Assembly (NCBI GenBank): GCA_937890135.1
Contig: CALBYC010000069.1
Span: 1-5,385 of the forward strand
Reading direction: 5' to 3'
Source: an uncultured Parabacteroides sp.
GTDB lineage: Bacteria; Bacteroidota; Bacteroidia; Bacteroidales; Tannerellaceae
Length of the DNA stretch: 5,385 nt
Shown here: piece after piece, positions 1-5,385 of the stretch
Numbering within the stretch: position 1 is the first letter of the stretch
Layout of the letters: the number at the start of each line of letters is the position of its first letter
Made by a program: the position numbers and the translations under genes
The notes under the pieces: generated by a model
What the model was told of the DNA's origin: nothing
What the model saw: the letters and a program-made list of their open reading frames with translations, nothing else
The model's database searches: none

Positions 1-120
1 CTTTCACCTTCCCCTCCAAACGTTTCCGCGATTATTTTTTGAATATTTTCGCATTGCCCCCTTCTCCAGGGGCATTCGCCCGCAATTTAGCCGCCCCCGG
101 TTCCGTTCGCCGCCAGCCCT

Positions 121-147
121 CCCGGAAACGGCCGCAGCCGTTCCGGG
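121..147 (-). other. Second stem-loop in the G+C-rich block
   Basis: The arm at 121-131 (CCCGGAAACGG) pairs with 138-147 (CCGTTCCGGG), leaving one bulged A and a 6-base loop (132-137). It lies 12 bases beyond the first hairpin in the minus-strand reading direction, so an mRNA that continued past the lipoprotein stop would carry two hairpins in series. No U-run follows it. The arms are built from the same repeat core as the tandem units, so the hairpins and the repeats are one structure seen in two ways. Confidence 0.5.
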
Positions 148-203
148 GATCGCTCGCCGCCTTTCCGGGGAACGGATACGGCCGTTCCGGGGAAAGGTAG
201 TTA
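138..203. repeat. Three tandem 22-bp repeat units with a 12-bp conserved core
   Basis: Copies of CC(G/T)TTCCGGGGA begin at 138, 160 and 182, exactly 22 bp apart. The units at 138 and 182 share an identical 12-base core, and the unit at 160 differs by one base within it. The remaining 10 bases of each unit are poorly conserved: pairwise identity over the full 22 bp is about 13-15 of 22. An inverted, degenerate copy of the same core lies at 121-131. The period is not a multiple of three, so this is not a peptide repeat. It could be a short intergenic repeat family or simply the outcome of hairpin-forming sequence duplication. Confidence 0.6.
160..197 (-). other. Stem-loop just 3' of the lipoprotein gene
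   Basis: Arms at 160-175 and 182-197 are inverted repeats of 16 bases with a 2-base central mismatch (GG opposite GG) and a 6-base loop. The stem starts 16 bases beyond the TGA stop of the minus-strand lipoprotein gene. In that gene's mRNA it would form a very stable 3' hairpin. No U-tract follows on either strand, so it is not a textbook intrinsic terminator. It could protect the mRNA 3' end or assist termination by another route. Confidence 0.55.
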
Positions 204-213
204 CCCATTGATC

Positions 214-2880
214 TCAAAGCTTATGGATTACTTGCATCATCTGCGCCCCCAATCCTATAGTATAACCTTGCGAGACAAAAACGACCCTGTTAAATGTATC
301 CGCTATCAAGAAAATCGGCAACGAATCTGCCTGTTTCAGCTTCATGGAAGCAACCATCTCCAACTGGTTCTTATGTCCCATATCCCAGCCATACACTATC
401 GTATTGGGCAATTTCCCGAACTCGGATGCATCAAATTTCCTATAACTGTCCTCGTCCGGGAACAACAAAACCATTTTCCTGCCCCACGCTTCCAATTCGT
501 CCTTCACGGCCGCAATATCGCGCATGGCGTGATTGGTCGGTTCCTGACCTGCACCTAAAACCGCCACAATATAATATCCCCTGCCTGTCGTAGCCAGAAG
601 GCTGGTTTCTTTCCCCTTGGCCGTCATGAACTTGTTTTCCGAATTAAAATTCCCTATTACTTGCACATCGTCCTTGCTTTCACGCATGACCAAATCCACG
701 GTTGTAGTCTTTTGCGGATCGATCCGGAAAAAGGCCAAGCGGCTCAATACATTCCCGCTTGCCATACGTGTACCCGTCACCAATACATACTCGCCTGCAT
801 CCAAAGCAATGCCCTTACGCAAAAGGTTGCTCCATGTAGCCCCTTCTCCCATATCCGTGTCACCTTCATCATAGCTCAAAAGCATGAGCCGGCCGTCCTT
901 CACTTTGGACAAAGTAAAATGAGCATAGTATTTCGGATCATCCAACGACTTAATCGGGTGATAATTCGCCATCAACGTTCCGGTTGGAGCGGTACGTTGT
1001 TCCGCTGCTTCAAAATCTATGTCCAAAGGTCGCTCCTTGTCCATCAATTGCACTTTCCCTGTCACCTCGTCAATCCGGGCAGGAATGCCAAAAGCCCGGC
1101 AAAGCGACACAAAAAAGATGTCACGGGAACGCACGTCGGCGACCCTTGCTTTCCATACGCCTTCCGGGAAAATCGGAGCACCTCCCAAGTTGCAAGAGGC
1201 ATCCACGCGAATCTCTTTTTTGACCCATTCCACCAATGACATCGGATGCTTACGGTATTCTTCTATTTGCTGCGGCGTGAAGACGGACTGGAAAAAAGCC
1301 TTATACGGCGTAAGCATTTCATTGGCTACTCGCGGATTCCGCACATAGCGGCTGAACTGTCTTTCCGAAAGAGTTTCTAATGCACGACTATGCTTATAGT
1401 GGTCCATTAAAACATTTTCCGATATATCCCTCAAATCTTTGGCAGACACGTTCTCCAACAGATCAATCGCATCCGCCAGTTTTCCTTCAGAGGAAGCAAG
1501 TTTCAGGAAATTCTCAATTGTCCCATGATTCCCCCTCGAAGCCACCAACAGCTCGACAGCCTTCGATTCGTCCATTTTCACAGCCCGCGCAAACGCCTTG
1601 GCCTGCTGTTCATCGACAAAAGTTGCCACATAAGCGTTGCGGATAGAATCTTCTTCGGCTATCCTCCTCCTGTTCTCTGCTTGTTGCTCCGGCTTGACAT
1701 CCGGCAAATTCGCACGCTCGACCGGCGGAACGATATCCATCTCCAATTCCAAACCGGCACACCCGTCTTTGTCCATCAAGACGGTGATATCTTTGTCCCT
1801 GCCAAAAGAAACTTTGGAAAAGCCAAAAGTCCCGTCTTTGGAAGCCCAGACCAGCATGTCCCCTTTCCCTGCCGTCAAGAACGTCTGCCCTTTTTCATCG
1901 CTGTACTTATTGGCTACGGTGTAGAACTCGGCATAGTTGTACACTTTAAATTCAACCCGCGCGCCCGGGACCGCCTTCCCATCCTTATCTTTCACCGTAA
2001 CTGTCACTTTGGACGTTTCGGCATAATTATCAATGACATTGATTTCCGTATATAAAGGAGTCTGCAACATGATTTCTTCGATGCCCTCATATTTGCCAAA
2101 CACTTTCGTGTGCATCAACATCCCCCGGCTGGCAGGAGCATTGAACCACCCCAAATTCAGTACCGGCTCCGGCTCGCAAGCGCCAAAGAAATACCACTTC
2201 CCATCCACCCAAGCTTCCACCCAGGCATGGTTATCATCCGTATGAGCCCAACGCGGCGTGTAAACCTGACGAGCAGGAATGCCAACCGAACGCAAAGCCG
2301 CAACCGTGAAAGTCGATTCTTCACCGCAACGGCCGTAAGCGGTTTTCACGGAAGCCAAAGGGGAACTGGTCCTTGCATCCGACGGAGCATAGATTACTTT
2401 CTCATGACACCAATGGTTCACCTCCAAAACCGCGTCATACAGGGAAAGCCCCTCCACACGGCCTTTCAACTCCTTATAAAAGACCATGCGGCTTTCATCC
2501 AGATTCTCATTGTTGACACGAACCGGAAGGACGAAATGGCGGAATATGTCTTCCGGTATTTTTCCGCCCCATGGCATCTCTTCCCGGGCCAAGAAAGATG
2601 TCCGCACATTTTCCAAGAAATACTCACCGGCATAATCCGCAATATCCCCCGCCGGCATATATGCGTAAAGAAAACCCAAAGCCTCCTTTTCCTCCAAGCT
2701 CAAAGGTTGACGCAAAACAGAAAACAAATCTCCTTGCTCTATTGACGACTGACGAGCCTGCAAATCCGCCTCAACTTGCGCTCTGTATGTCTCGTCCGTA
2801 ATAAAATGCACCTTACCGTTTTGGCAACTTGCCAAAAAACATAAAAAGGTCAACAGGGTAAACGCGATGTCCTTATTCAT
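214..2880 (-). CDS. Transglutaminase-core multidomain lipoprotein
   Basis: Complete 888-residue protein, TGA stop. The N-terminus is a lipoprotein signal: a hydrophobic stretch at residues 5-17, then lipobox LASC with the lipidated Cys at 19. The following QNGK lacks an obvious Bacteroidetes surface-export signal, so a periplasm-facing outer-membrane lipoprotein is likely (inference). Residues about 145-260 form a transglutaminase-like core: Cys185 in GRCGEES, GIPAR at 200-204, His218 in DNHAW, and Glu236 in GACEPEP where the triad Asp is usual. Residues about 288-370 resemble a carboxypeptidase-regulatory/Ig-like beta domain (KDKDGKAVPGARV). Residues 395-555 look mainly helical. Residues 570-610 repeat the core pattern (GIPAR at 598-602) without the Cys. 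Residues 632-735 look like a beta domain, and 766-888 resemble a thioredoxin fold (SLPIFLIAD, then VFVSQGYTIG) without CxxC. Such cores are known in peptidases, amidases and transglutaminases, so the substrate is unknown. The Met start fits the signal peptide. The gene is divergent from the SulP gene and appears to be transcribed alone. Confidence 0.9.
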   Translation of the reverse strand: MNKDIAFTLLTFLCFLASCQNGKVHFITDETYRAQVEADLQARQSSIEQGDLFSVLRQPLSLEEKEALGFLYAYMPAGDIADYAGEYFLENVRTSFLAREEMPWGGKIPEDIFRHFVLPVRVNNENLDESRMVFYKELKGRVEGLSLYDAVLEVNHWCHEKVIYAPSDARTSSPLASVKTAYGRCGEESTFTVAALRSVGIPARQVYTPRWAHTDDNHAWVEAWVDGKWYFFGACEPEPVLNLGWFNAPASRGMLMHTKVFGKYEGIEEIMLQTPLYTEINVIDNYAETSKVTVTVKDKDGKAVPGARVEFKVYNYAEFYTVANKYSDEKGQTFLTAGKGDMLVWASKDGTFGFSKVSFGRDKDITVLMDKDGCAGLELEMDIVPPVERANLPDVKPEQQAENRRRIAEEDSIRNAYVATFVDEQQAKAFARAVKMDESKAVELLVASRGNHGTIENFLKLASSEGKLADAIDLLENVSAKDLRDISENVLMDHYKHSRALETLSERQFSRYVRNPRVANEMLTPYKAFFQSVFTPQQIEEYRKHPMSLVEWVKKEIRVDASCNLGGAPIFPEGVWKARVADVRSRDIFFVSLCRAFGIPARIDEVTGKVQLMDKERPLDIDFEAAEQRTAPTGTLMANYHPIKSLDDPKYYAHFTLSKVKDGRLMLLSYDEGDTDMGEGATWSNLLRKGIALDAGEYVLVTGTRMASGNVLSRLAFFRIDPQKTTTVDLVMRESKDDVQVIGNFNSENKFMTAKGKETSLLATTGRGYYIVAVLGAGQEPTNHAMRDIAAVKDELEAWGRKMVLLFPDEDSYRKFDASEFGKLPNTIVYGWDMGHKNQLEMVASMKLKQADSLPIFLIADTFNRVVFVSQGYTIGLGAQMMQVIHKL

Positions 2881-2882
2881 AC

Positions 2883-2894
2883 AATAAAATTTAT
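2883..2894. repeat. 12-bp direct repeat, copy 1 (AATAAAATTTAT)
   Basis: Identical to 3037-3048. This copy lies immediately upstream of the lipoprotein ATG, in its 5' leader. In A/T-rich intergenic DNA a 12-bp match is only modest evidence of function. Confidence 0.35.
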
Positions 2895-2925
2895 TTCATG
2901 GATATTATATTTGATTTTCGTATGA

Positions 2926-2933
2926 CAAAAATA
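2926..2933 (-). promoter_or_regulatory. Candidate -7 box for the lipoprotein gene
   Basis: Read on the minus strand this is TATTTTTG, matching the Bacteroidetes -7 consensus TAnnTTTG. It ends 45 bases upstream of the ATG, implying a leader of roughly 35-40 bases. No good TTTG -33 element is visible at the expected distance upstream, and the region is A/T-rich, so the call rests on the -7 box and its position alone. No Shine-Dalgarno sequence precedes the ATG, which is usual in this phylum. Confidence 0.4.
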
Positions 2934-2966
2934 CGAAAAAGCTCCGAGCTCTTCAGAGTTTATACT

Positions 2967-2974
2967 TAATTTTG
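2967..2974 (+). promoter_or_regulatory. Candidate distal -7 box for the SulP gene
   Basis: TAATTTTG followed by CAC matches the Bacteroidetes TAnnTTTG element, including the commonly following C. It lies 123 bases before the SulP start and would give a leader of about 110 bases. No TTTG-like -33 box is seen upstream. It is an alternative to, or in tandem with, the proximal box at 3065-3072. Confidence 0.3.
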
Positions 2975-3036
2975 CACTTGCTGGTTGACTCTGCAGAAAT
3001 AACAACAACGATAAAAACACAAAATAAACCCTAATA

Positions 3037-3048
3037 AATAAAATTTAT
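3037..3048. repeat. 12-bp direct repeat, copy 2 (AATAAAATTTAT)
   Basis: Identical to 2883-2894. This copy overlaps the left arm of the dyad at 3041-3063, upstream of the SulP gene, so each divergent gene has one copy near its start. Low base complexity limits the significance. Confidence 0.35.
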
Positions 3049-3063
3049 ATTCACAATAAATTT
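3041..3063. promoter_or_regulatory. Operator-like A/T dyad before the SulP gene
   Basis: AAATTTAT (3041-3048) and ATAAATTT (3056-3063) are perfect 8-base inverted repeats separated by 7 bases (attcaca). The dyad ends just before the candidate -7 box at 3065-3072 and covers the position of its weak -33 region. A protein bound here would be placed to block or modulate transcription of the SulP gene. The arms are purely A/T, so chance occurrence is a real alternative. Confidence 0.3.
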
Positions 3064-3064
3064 G

Positions 3065-3072
3065 TATTTTTG
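3065..3072 (+). promoter_or_regulatory. Candidate proximal -7 box for the SulP gene
   Basis: TATTTTTG followed by CGG fits the Bacteroidetes TAnnTTTG element well. A second overlapping-phase match, TAAATTTG, lies directly before it at 3057-3064. Transcription would start at about 3079, giving a leader of about 20 bases with no Shine-Dalgarno sequence before the ATG at 3098. The only -33-like sequence is TTTA at 3044-3047, which is weak. Confidence 0.5.
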
Positions 3073-3097
3073 CGGCTTCATATAACATTTCAGATAA

Positions 3098-4786
3098 ATG
3101 AGCAGTAAATTTGAATTTAAGCCCAAATTATTTTCCGTATTAAAAAACTATTCCAAGGCAGATTTCAATGCCGACCTGATGGCAGGCATTATCGTGGGCA
3201 TCGTGGCATTGCCCCTGGCAATCGCTTTCGGTATCGCTTCAGGCGTAAGTCCGGAAAAGGGTATAATCACAGCAGTTGTCGCAGGTTTCATTATTTCATT
3301 ATTAGGAGGAAGCAAAGTACAAATTGGCGGACCAACCGGAGCGTTCATCGTCATCATATATGGAATCATCCAAGAATATGGCATTGAAGGACTAATGGTA
3401 GCGACACTCATGGCCGGTTTCCTGTTGGTTCTATTGGGTGTCTTCAAGTTAGGAACCGTCATTAAGTTCATACCTTATCCTATCATCGTAGGTTTCACAA
3501 GCGGTATCGCCGTTACCATCTTCACGACCCAGATAGCAGATATCTTCGGTCTGGATTTCCAGGGGGAAAAAGTGCCGGGAGATTTCATCGGGAAGTGGCT
3601 TATTTATTTCCGGCATTTTGATTCTGTCAATTGGTGGAATGCCATCGTCAGCGTAATCAGCATTTTCATCATAGCCATCGCTCCCAGGTTCTCTAAGAAA
3701 ATACCCGGCTCACTGATTGCCATCGTCGTAGTCACAGCCCTGGTCTATTGCATGAAAACCTATGGAGGCATCACATCCGTTGACACAATCGGCGATAGAT
3801 TCAGCATCCAAGCACAATTGCCAGAAGCCAATGTCCCTTCCCTCGATTGGGAAGCCATCAAGAACCTGTTCCCGGTAGCAGTGACCATTGCCGTCTTGGG
3901 GGCCATCGAATCCTTGCTTTCGGCAACCGTCGCCGACGGTGTGATCGGCGACCGGCACGACTCCAATACAGAATTGATAGCGCAGGGAATCGCAAACATA
4001 GCCTCTCCCATCTTTGGTGGTATTCCTGCGACCGGAGCCATTGCCCGCACGATGACCAACATAAACAACGGAGGAAGAACTCCCGTGGCAGGAATCATCC
4101 ATTCAATCGTCCTTTTACTCATCCTCCTGTTTTTTATGCCATTGGCACAATACATCCCAATGGCCTGCCTGGCGGGTGTATTGGTAATCGTTTCTTACAA
4201 CATGAGTGGCTGGCGAACCTTCATGGCGCTGATGCGCAATCCGAAGTCAGATGTCATCGTCCTTTTCATAACATTCTTCCTGACTGTCATCTTCGACTTG
4301 ACTATCGCCATCGAAGTCGGTTTGCTCATCGCTTGCGTATTGTTTATGAAACGTGTCATGGAAACAACTGAAATTTCCGTCATCCGCGATGAAATAGACC
4401 CGAACCAAGAATCCGATCTGGAAATCCACGAAGAGCATATCGCTCTGCCAAAAGGTGTCGAGGTATATGAAATCAACGGCCCTTATTTCTTTGGCATAGC
4501 GACCAAATTCGAGGAGACCATGGCACAACTGGGAGACCGGCCAAAAATTCGCATTATCCGCATGAGGAAAGTCCCTTTCATCGACTCTACAGGCATACAT
4601 AACCTGACAAACTTGTGCGAAATGTCCCAAAAGGAAAAAATACATATCATATTGTCAGGTGTCAATCCAAAAGTGCACAAAGCTTTGGAAAAGTCAGGAT
4701 TCTATGAATTGCTTGGCGAAGAAAATATATGTAGCAACATCAACGAAGCCGTGGCCAAAGCGAAAGAAGCCATCTCCAAACTATAA
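3098..4786 (+). CDS. SulP-family anion transporter with STAS domain
   Basis: Complete 562-residue inner-membrane protein, about the length of E. coli DauA/YchM. Residues about 20-420 are the hydrophobic SulP/SLC26 transport domain, expected to have 14 membrane segments in two inverted sevens. Recognisable conserved stretches are LPLAIAFGIASG (38-49), GGPTGAF (77-83), IPYPIIVGFTSGI (125-137), AIESLLSATVADG (269-281) and IPATGAIART (309-318). Residues about 450-560 are a cytoplasmic STAS domain with FIDSTGI at 494-500, where Ser497 sits at the position phosphorylated in SpoIIAA-type STAS proteins. The family moves sulfate, bicarbonate or C4-dicarboxylates, usually by proton or sodium coupling, and the substrate cannot be read from sequence. 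There is no adjacent carbonic anhydrase, sulfate-assimilation or dicarboxylate gene to suggest one. The gene appears monocistronic: its own candidate promoters precede it and a strong terminator follows 41 bases after the TAA. The ATG start leaves a normal short cytoplasmic N-terminus. Confidence 0.95.
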   Translation: MSSKFEFKPKLFSVLKNYSKADFNADLMAGIIVGIVALPLAIAFGIASGVSPEKGIITAVVAGFIISLLGGSKVQIGGPTGAFIVIIYGIIQEYGIEGLMVATLMAGFLLVLLGVFKLGTVIKFIPYPIIVGFTSGIAVTIFTTQIADIFGLDFQGEKVPGDFIGKWLIYFRHFDSVNWWNAIVSVISIFIIAIAPRFSKKIPGSLIAIVVVTALVYCMKTYGGITSVDTIGDRFSIQAQLPEANVPSLDWEAIKNLFPVAVTIAVLGAIESLLSATVADGVIGDRHDSNTELIAQGIANIASPIFGGIPATGAIARTMTNINNGGRTPVAGIIHSIVLLLILLFFMPLAQYIPMACLAGVLVIVSYNMSGWRTFMALMRNPKSDVIVLFITFFLTVIFDLTIAIEVGLLIACVLFMKRVMETTEISVIRDEIDPNQESDLEIHEEHIALPKGVEVYEINGPYFFGIATKFEETMAQLGDRPKIRIIRMRKVPFIDSTGIHNLTNLCEMSQKEKIHIILSGVNPKVHKALEKSGFYELLGEENICSNINEAVAKAKEAISKL

Positions 4787-4827
4787 TACAAAAGGTTTCT
4801 TTTGGAACAAATCAGGACATGCAAGGA

Positions 4828-4868
4828 AAAAGCCGGAACATTTGATTCAATGTGTTCCGGCTTTTCTT
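4828..4868. terminator. Bidirectional intrinsic terminator between SulP and mutS
   Basis: A perfect 13-bp inverted repeat, AAAAGCCGGAACA (4828-4840) and TGTTCCGGCTTTT (4853-4865), with a 12-base loop. The stem has a GCCGG core and ends in A/T pairs, so each strand shows a hairpin followed by a T-tract (TTTTCTT on plus, TTTTTCC on minus). It starts 41 bases after the SulP stop and lies 13 bases beyond the mutS stop, so it can end both convergent transcripts. Confidence 0.9.
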
Positions 4869-4881
4869 ATGGGGAAATCAA

Positions 4882-5385
4882 TCATTTCTTTCCTGTTATT
4901 ATCTTCTTGATTTCATTCAATTTGTTCAAAGCCTCTATCGGTGTCAGATTGTTCACGTCCAAATGGACTATTTCATCCCGGACTTGGCTTAGCACAGGAT
5001 CGTCCAGCTGGAAAAAATTTAATTGATAATTGCCAGCTTGTTGTCCATTCTTTTGCTTCAACGATTGAGTGGCGATTCCTTCCTCCTGACGTTTGTCCGT
5101 CTCCAATATTTTCAAAATCTCTTCGGCACGTTTTACGATACTTTTCGGCATTCCAGCCATGCGCGCCACATGAATGCCAAAACTATGCTCGCTTCCACCA
5201 GGGACCAATTTTCGAAGGAATATTACCTTATTCCCTACTTCTTTTACCGACACATTATAATTCTTGATACGAGAATAAGTTTGCTCCATGTCATTCAATT
5301 CATGATAGTGAGTGGCAAACAATGTTTTTGCATGGGCATTCGGATGTTCGTGAATATATTCCACTATCGCCCAAGCAATAGAAAT
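4882..5385 (-). CDS. mutS: DNA mismatch repair protein MutS, C-terminal fragment
   Basis: Partial: the frame is open to the window edge, so the 167 residues seen are only the C-terminal part of a protein that is normally about 850-870 residues. The fragment begins ISIAWAIVEYIHEHP, the segment just after the Walker B/signature region of the MutS ABC-type ATPase. FATHYHEL at fragment residues 23-30 is the conserved H-loop/switch histidine motif. PGGSEHSFGIHVARMAGMP and the following KRAEEIL form the dimer-interface helix-turn-helix part of domain V. The tail ends with LTPIEALNKLNEIKKI, the usual C-terminal motif of bacterial MutS. MutS binds mismatched DNA as a dimer and recruits MutL in the cytoplasm. 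The GTG at 5364 is an internal Val, not a start. The gene converges on the SulP gene, sharing its terminator. Confidence 0.97.
   Translation of the reverse strand: MSIAWAIVEYIHEHPNAHAKTLFATHYHELNDMEQTYSRIKNYNVSVKEVGNKVIFLRKLVPGGSEHSFGIHVARMAGMPKSIVKRAEEILKILETDKRQEEGIATQSLKQKNGQQAGNYQLNFFQLDDPVLSQVRDEIVHLDVNNLTPIEALNKLNEIKKIITGKK

Larger units (their letters stand above)
1..213. other. Gene-free spacer with G+C-rich block
   Basis: No convincing coding region is visible here. Positions 1-60 are A/T-rich in part, with T-runs at about 35-40 and 46-49. Positions 61-180 are about 70% G+C by hand count, well above the adjoining genes. The block contains a 22-bp-period repeat and two hairpins, annotated separately, plus a small GGGC/GCCC hairpin at 70-81. 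A 61-codon frame on the minus strand (32-217, TTG start overlapping the stop of the upstream gene) can be read through it. Its Arg/Gly/Pro-rich product follows from the G+C-rich repeats and resembles no family I know, so I do not call it a gene. The left neighbour lies outside the window, so whether the spacer also contains that gene's promoter or terminator cannot be judged. Confidence 0.6.

Noticed and set aside
160..197. Classical rho-independent terminator for the lipoprotein gene
   Set aside because: The stem is strong, but no U-run follows in the minus-strand direction, so it is recorded as a stem-loop of uncertain role.
121..203. Possible CRISPR array
   Set aside because: Only three short units at 22-bp total period with a 12-bp core, leaving no room for spacers of normal length, and no cas genes are present.
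32..217. 61-codon minus-strand frame directly downstream of the lipoprotein gene, with a TTG start overlapping its stop
   Set aside because: The product is Arg/Gly/Pro-rich because it reads through the G+C-rich 22-bp repeats, whose period is not a multiple of three. There is no ribosome-binding context, and I recognise no family.
661..1239. 192-codon open frame on the plus strand
   Set aside because: Lies wholly antisense to the well-supported lipoprotein gene. Its composition is that of a reverse-strand shadow, with no recognisable domain.
2110..2745. 211-codon open frame on the plus strand
   Set aside because: Antisense to the catalytic part of the lipoprotein gene, with no family resemblance and no promoter or start context.
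3847..4371. 174-codon second-frame reading inside the SulP gene
   Set aside because: Same-strand frame shadow rich in His, Arg and Cys. The SulP frame is continuous and explains the region.
5362..5364. GTG as a start codon for a short mutS-like gene
   Set aside because: The frame continues upstream as ISIAWAI, matching MutS, so this is an internal valine of a gene cut by the window edge.

Overview
The window looks like chromosomal DNA of a Bacteroidales bacterium (Bacteroides/Parabacteroides type). The reasons are Bacteroidetes-style -7 boxes (TAnnTTTG) upstream of genes, start codons without Shine-Dalgarno sequences in A/T-rich leaders, a large Bacteroidetes-type transglutaminase-core lipoprotein, and a MutS C-terminus typical of the phylum. 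The genus cannot be fixed from the sequence alone. Layout from left to right: (1) Positions 1-213 hold no convincing gene. Within them, about 61-200 is a markedly G+C-rich block (roughly 70% G+C by count over 61-180) with a short 22-bp-period repeat and two consecutive hairpins, lying just beyond the 3' end of the next gene. (2) 214-2880, minus strand: a complete 888-residue lipoprotein with a transglutaminase/protease-like core, a carboxypeptidase-regulatory/Ig-like domain, a second core-like segment that has lost its cysteine, and a C-terminal thioredoxin-like fold without a CxxC. (3) 2881-3097: an A/T-rich divergent intergenic region with candidate promoters on both strands, an 8+8 bp dyad and a 12-bp direct repeat. 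(4) 3098-4786, plus strand: a complete SulP-family anion transporter with a C-terminal STAS domain. (5) 4787-4881: a convergent intergenic region with a strong, apparently bidirectional intrinsic terminator. (6) 4882 to the right edge, minus strand: the C-terminal 167 residues of the mismatch-repair ATPase MutS, truncated by the window end. The three genes appear to be three separate transcription units (divergent, then convergent) with no obvious shared pathway: an envelope lipoprotein, an inner-membrane anion transporter and a DNA-repair protein. I see no phage, transposon, CRISPR array, tRNA, rRNA or defence system, and no clear undescribed multi-gene system. The points most worth a second look are the repeat/hairpin block at 121-203 and the architecture of the lipoprotein, which combines one apparently active transglutaminase core with a degenerate second core and a redox-dead thioredoxin fold.
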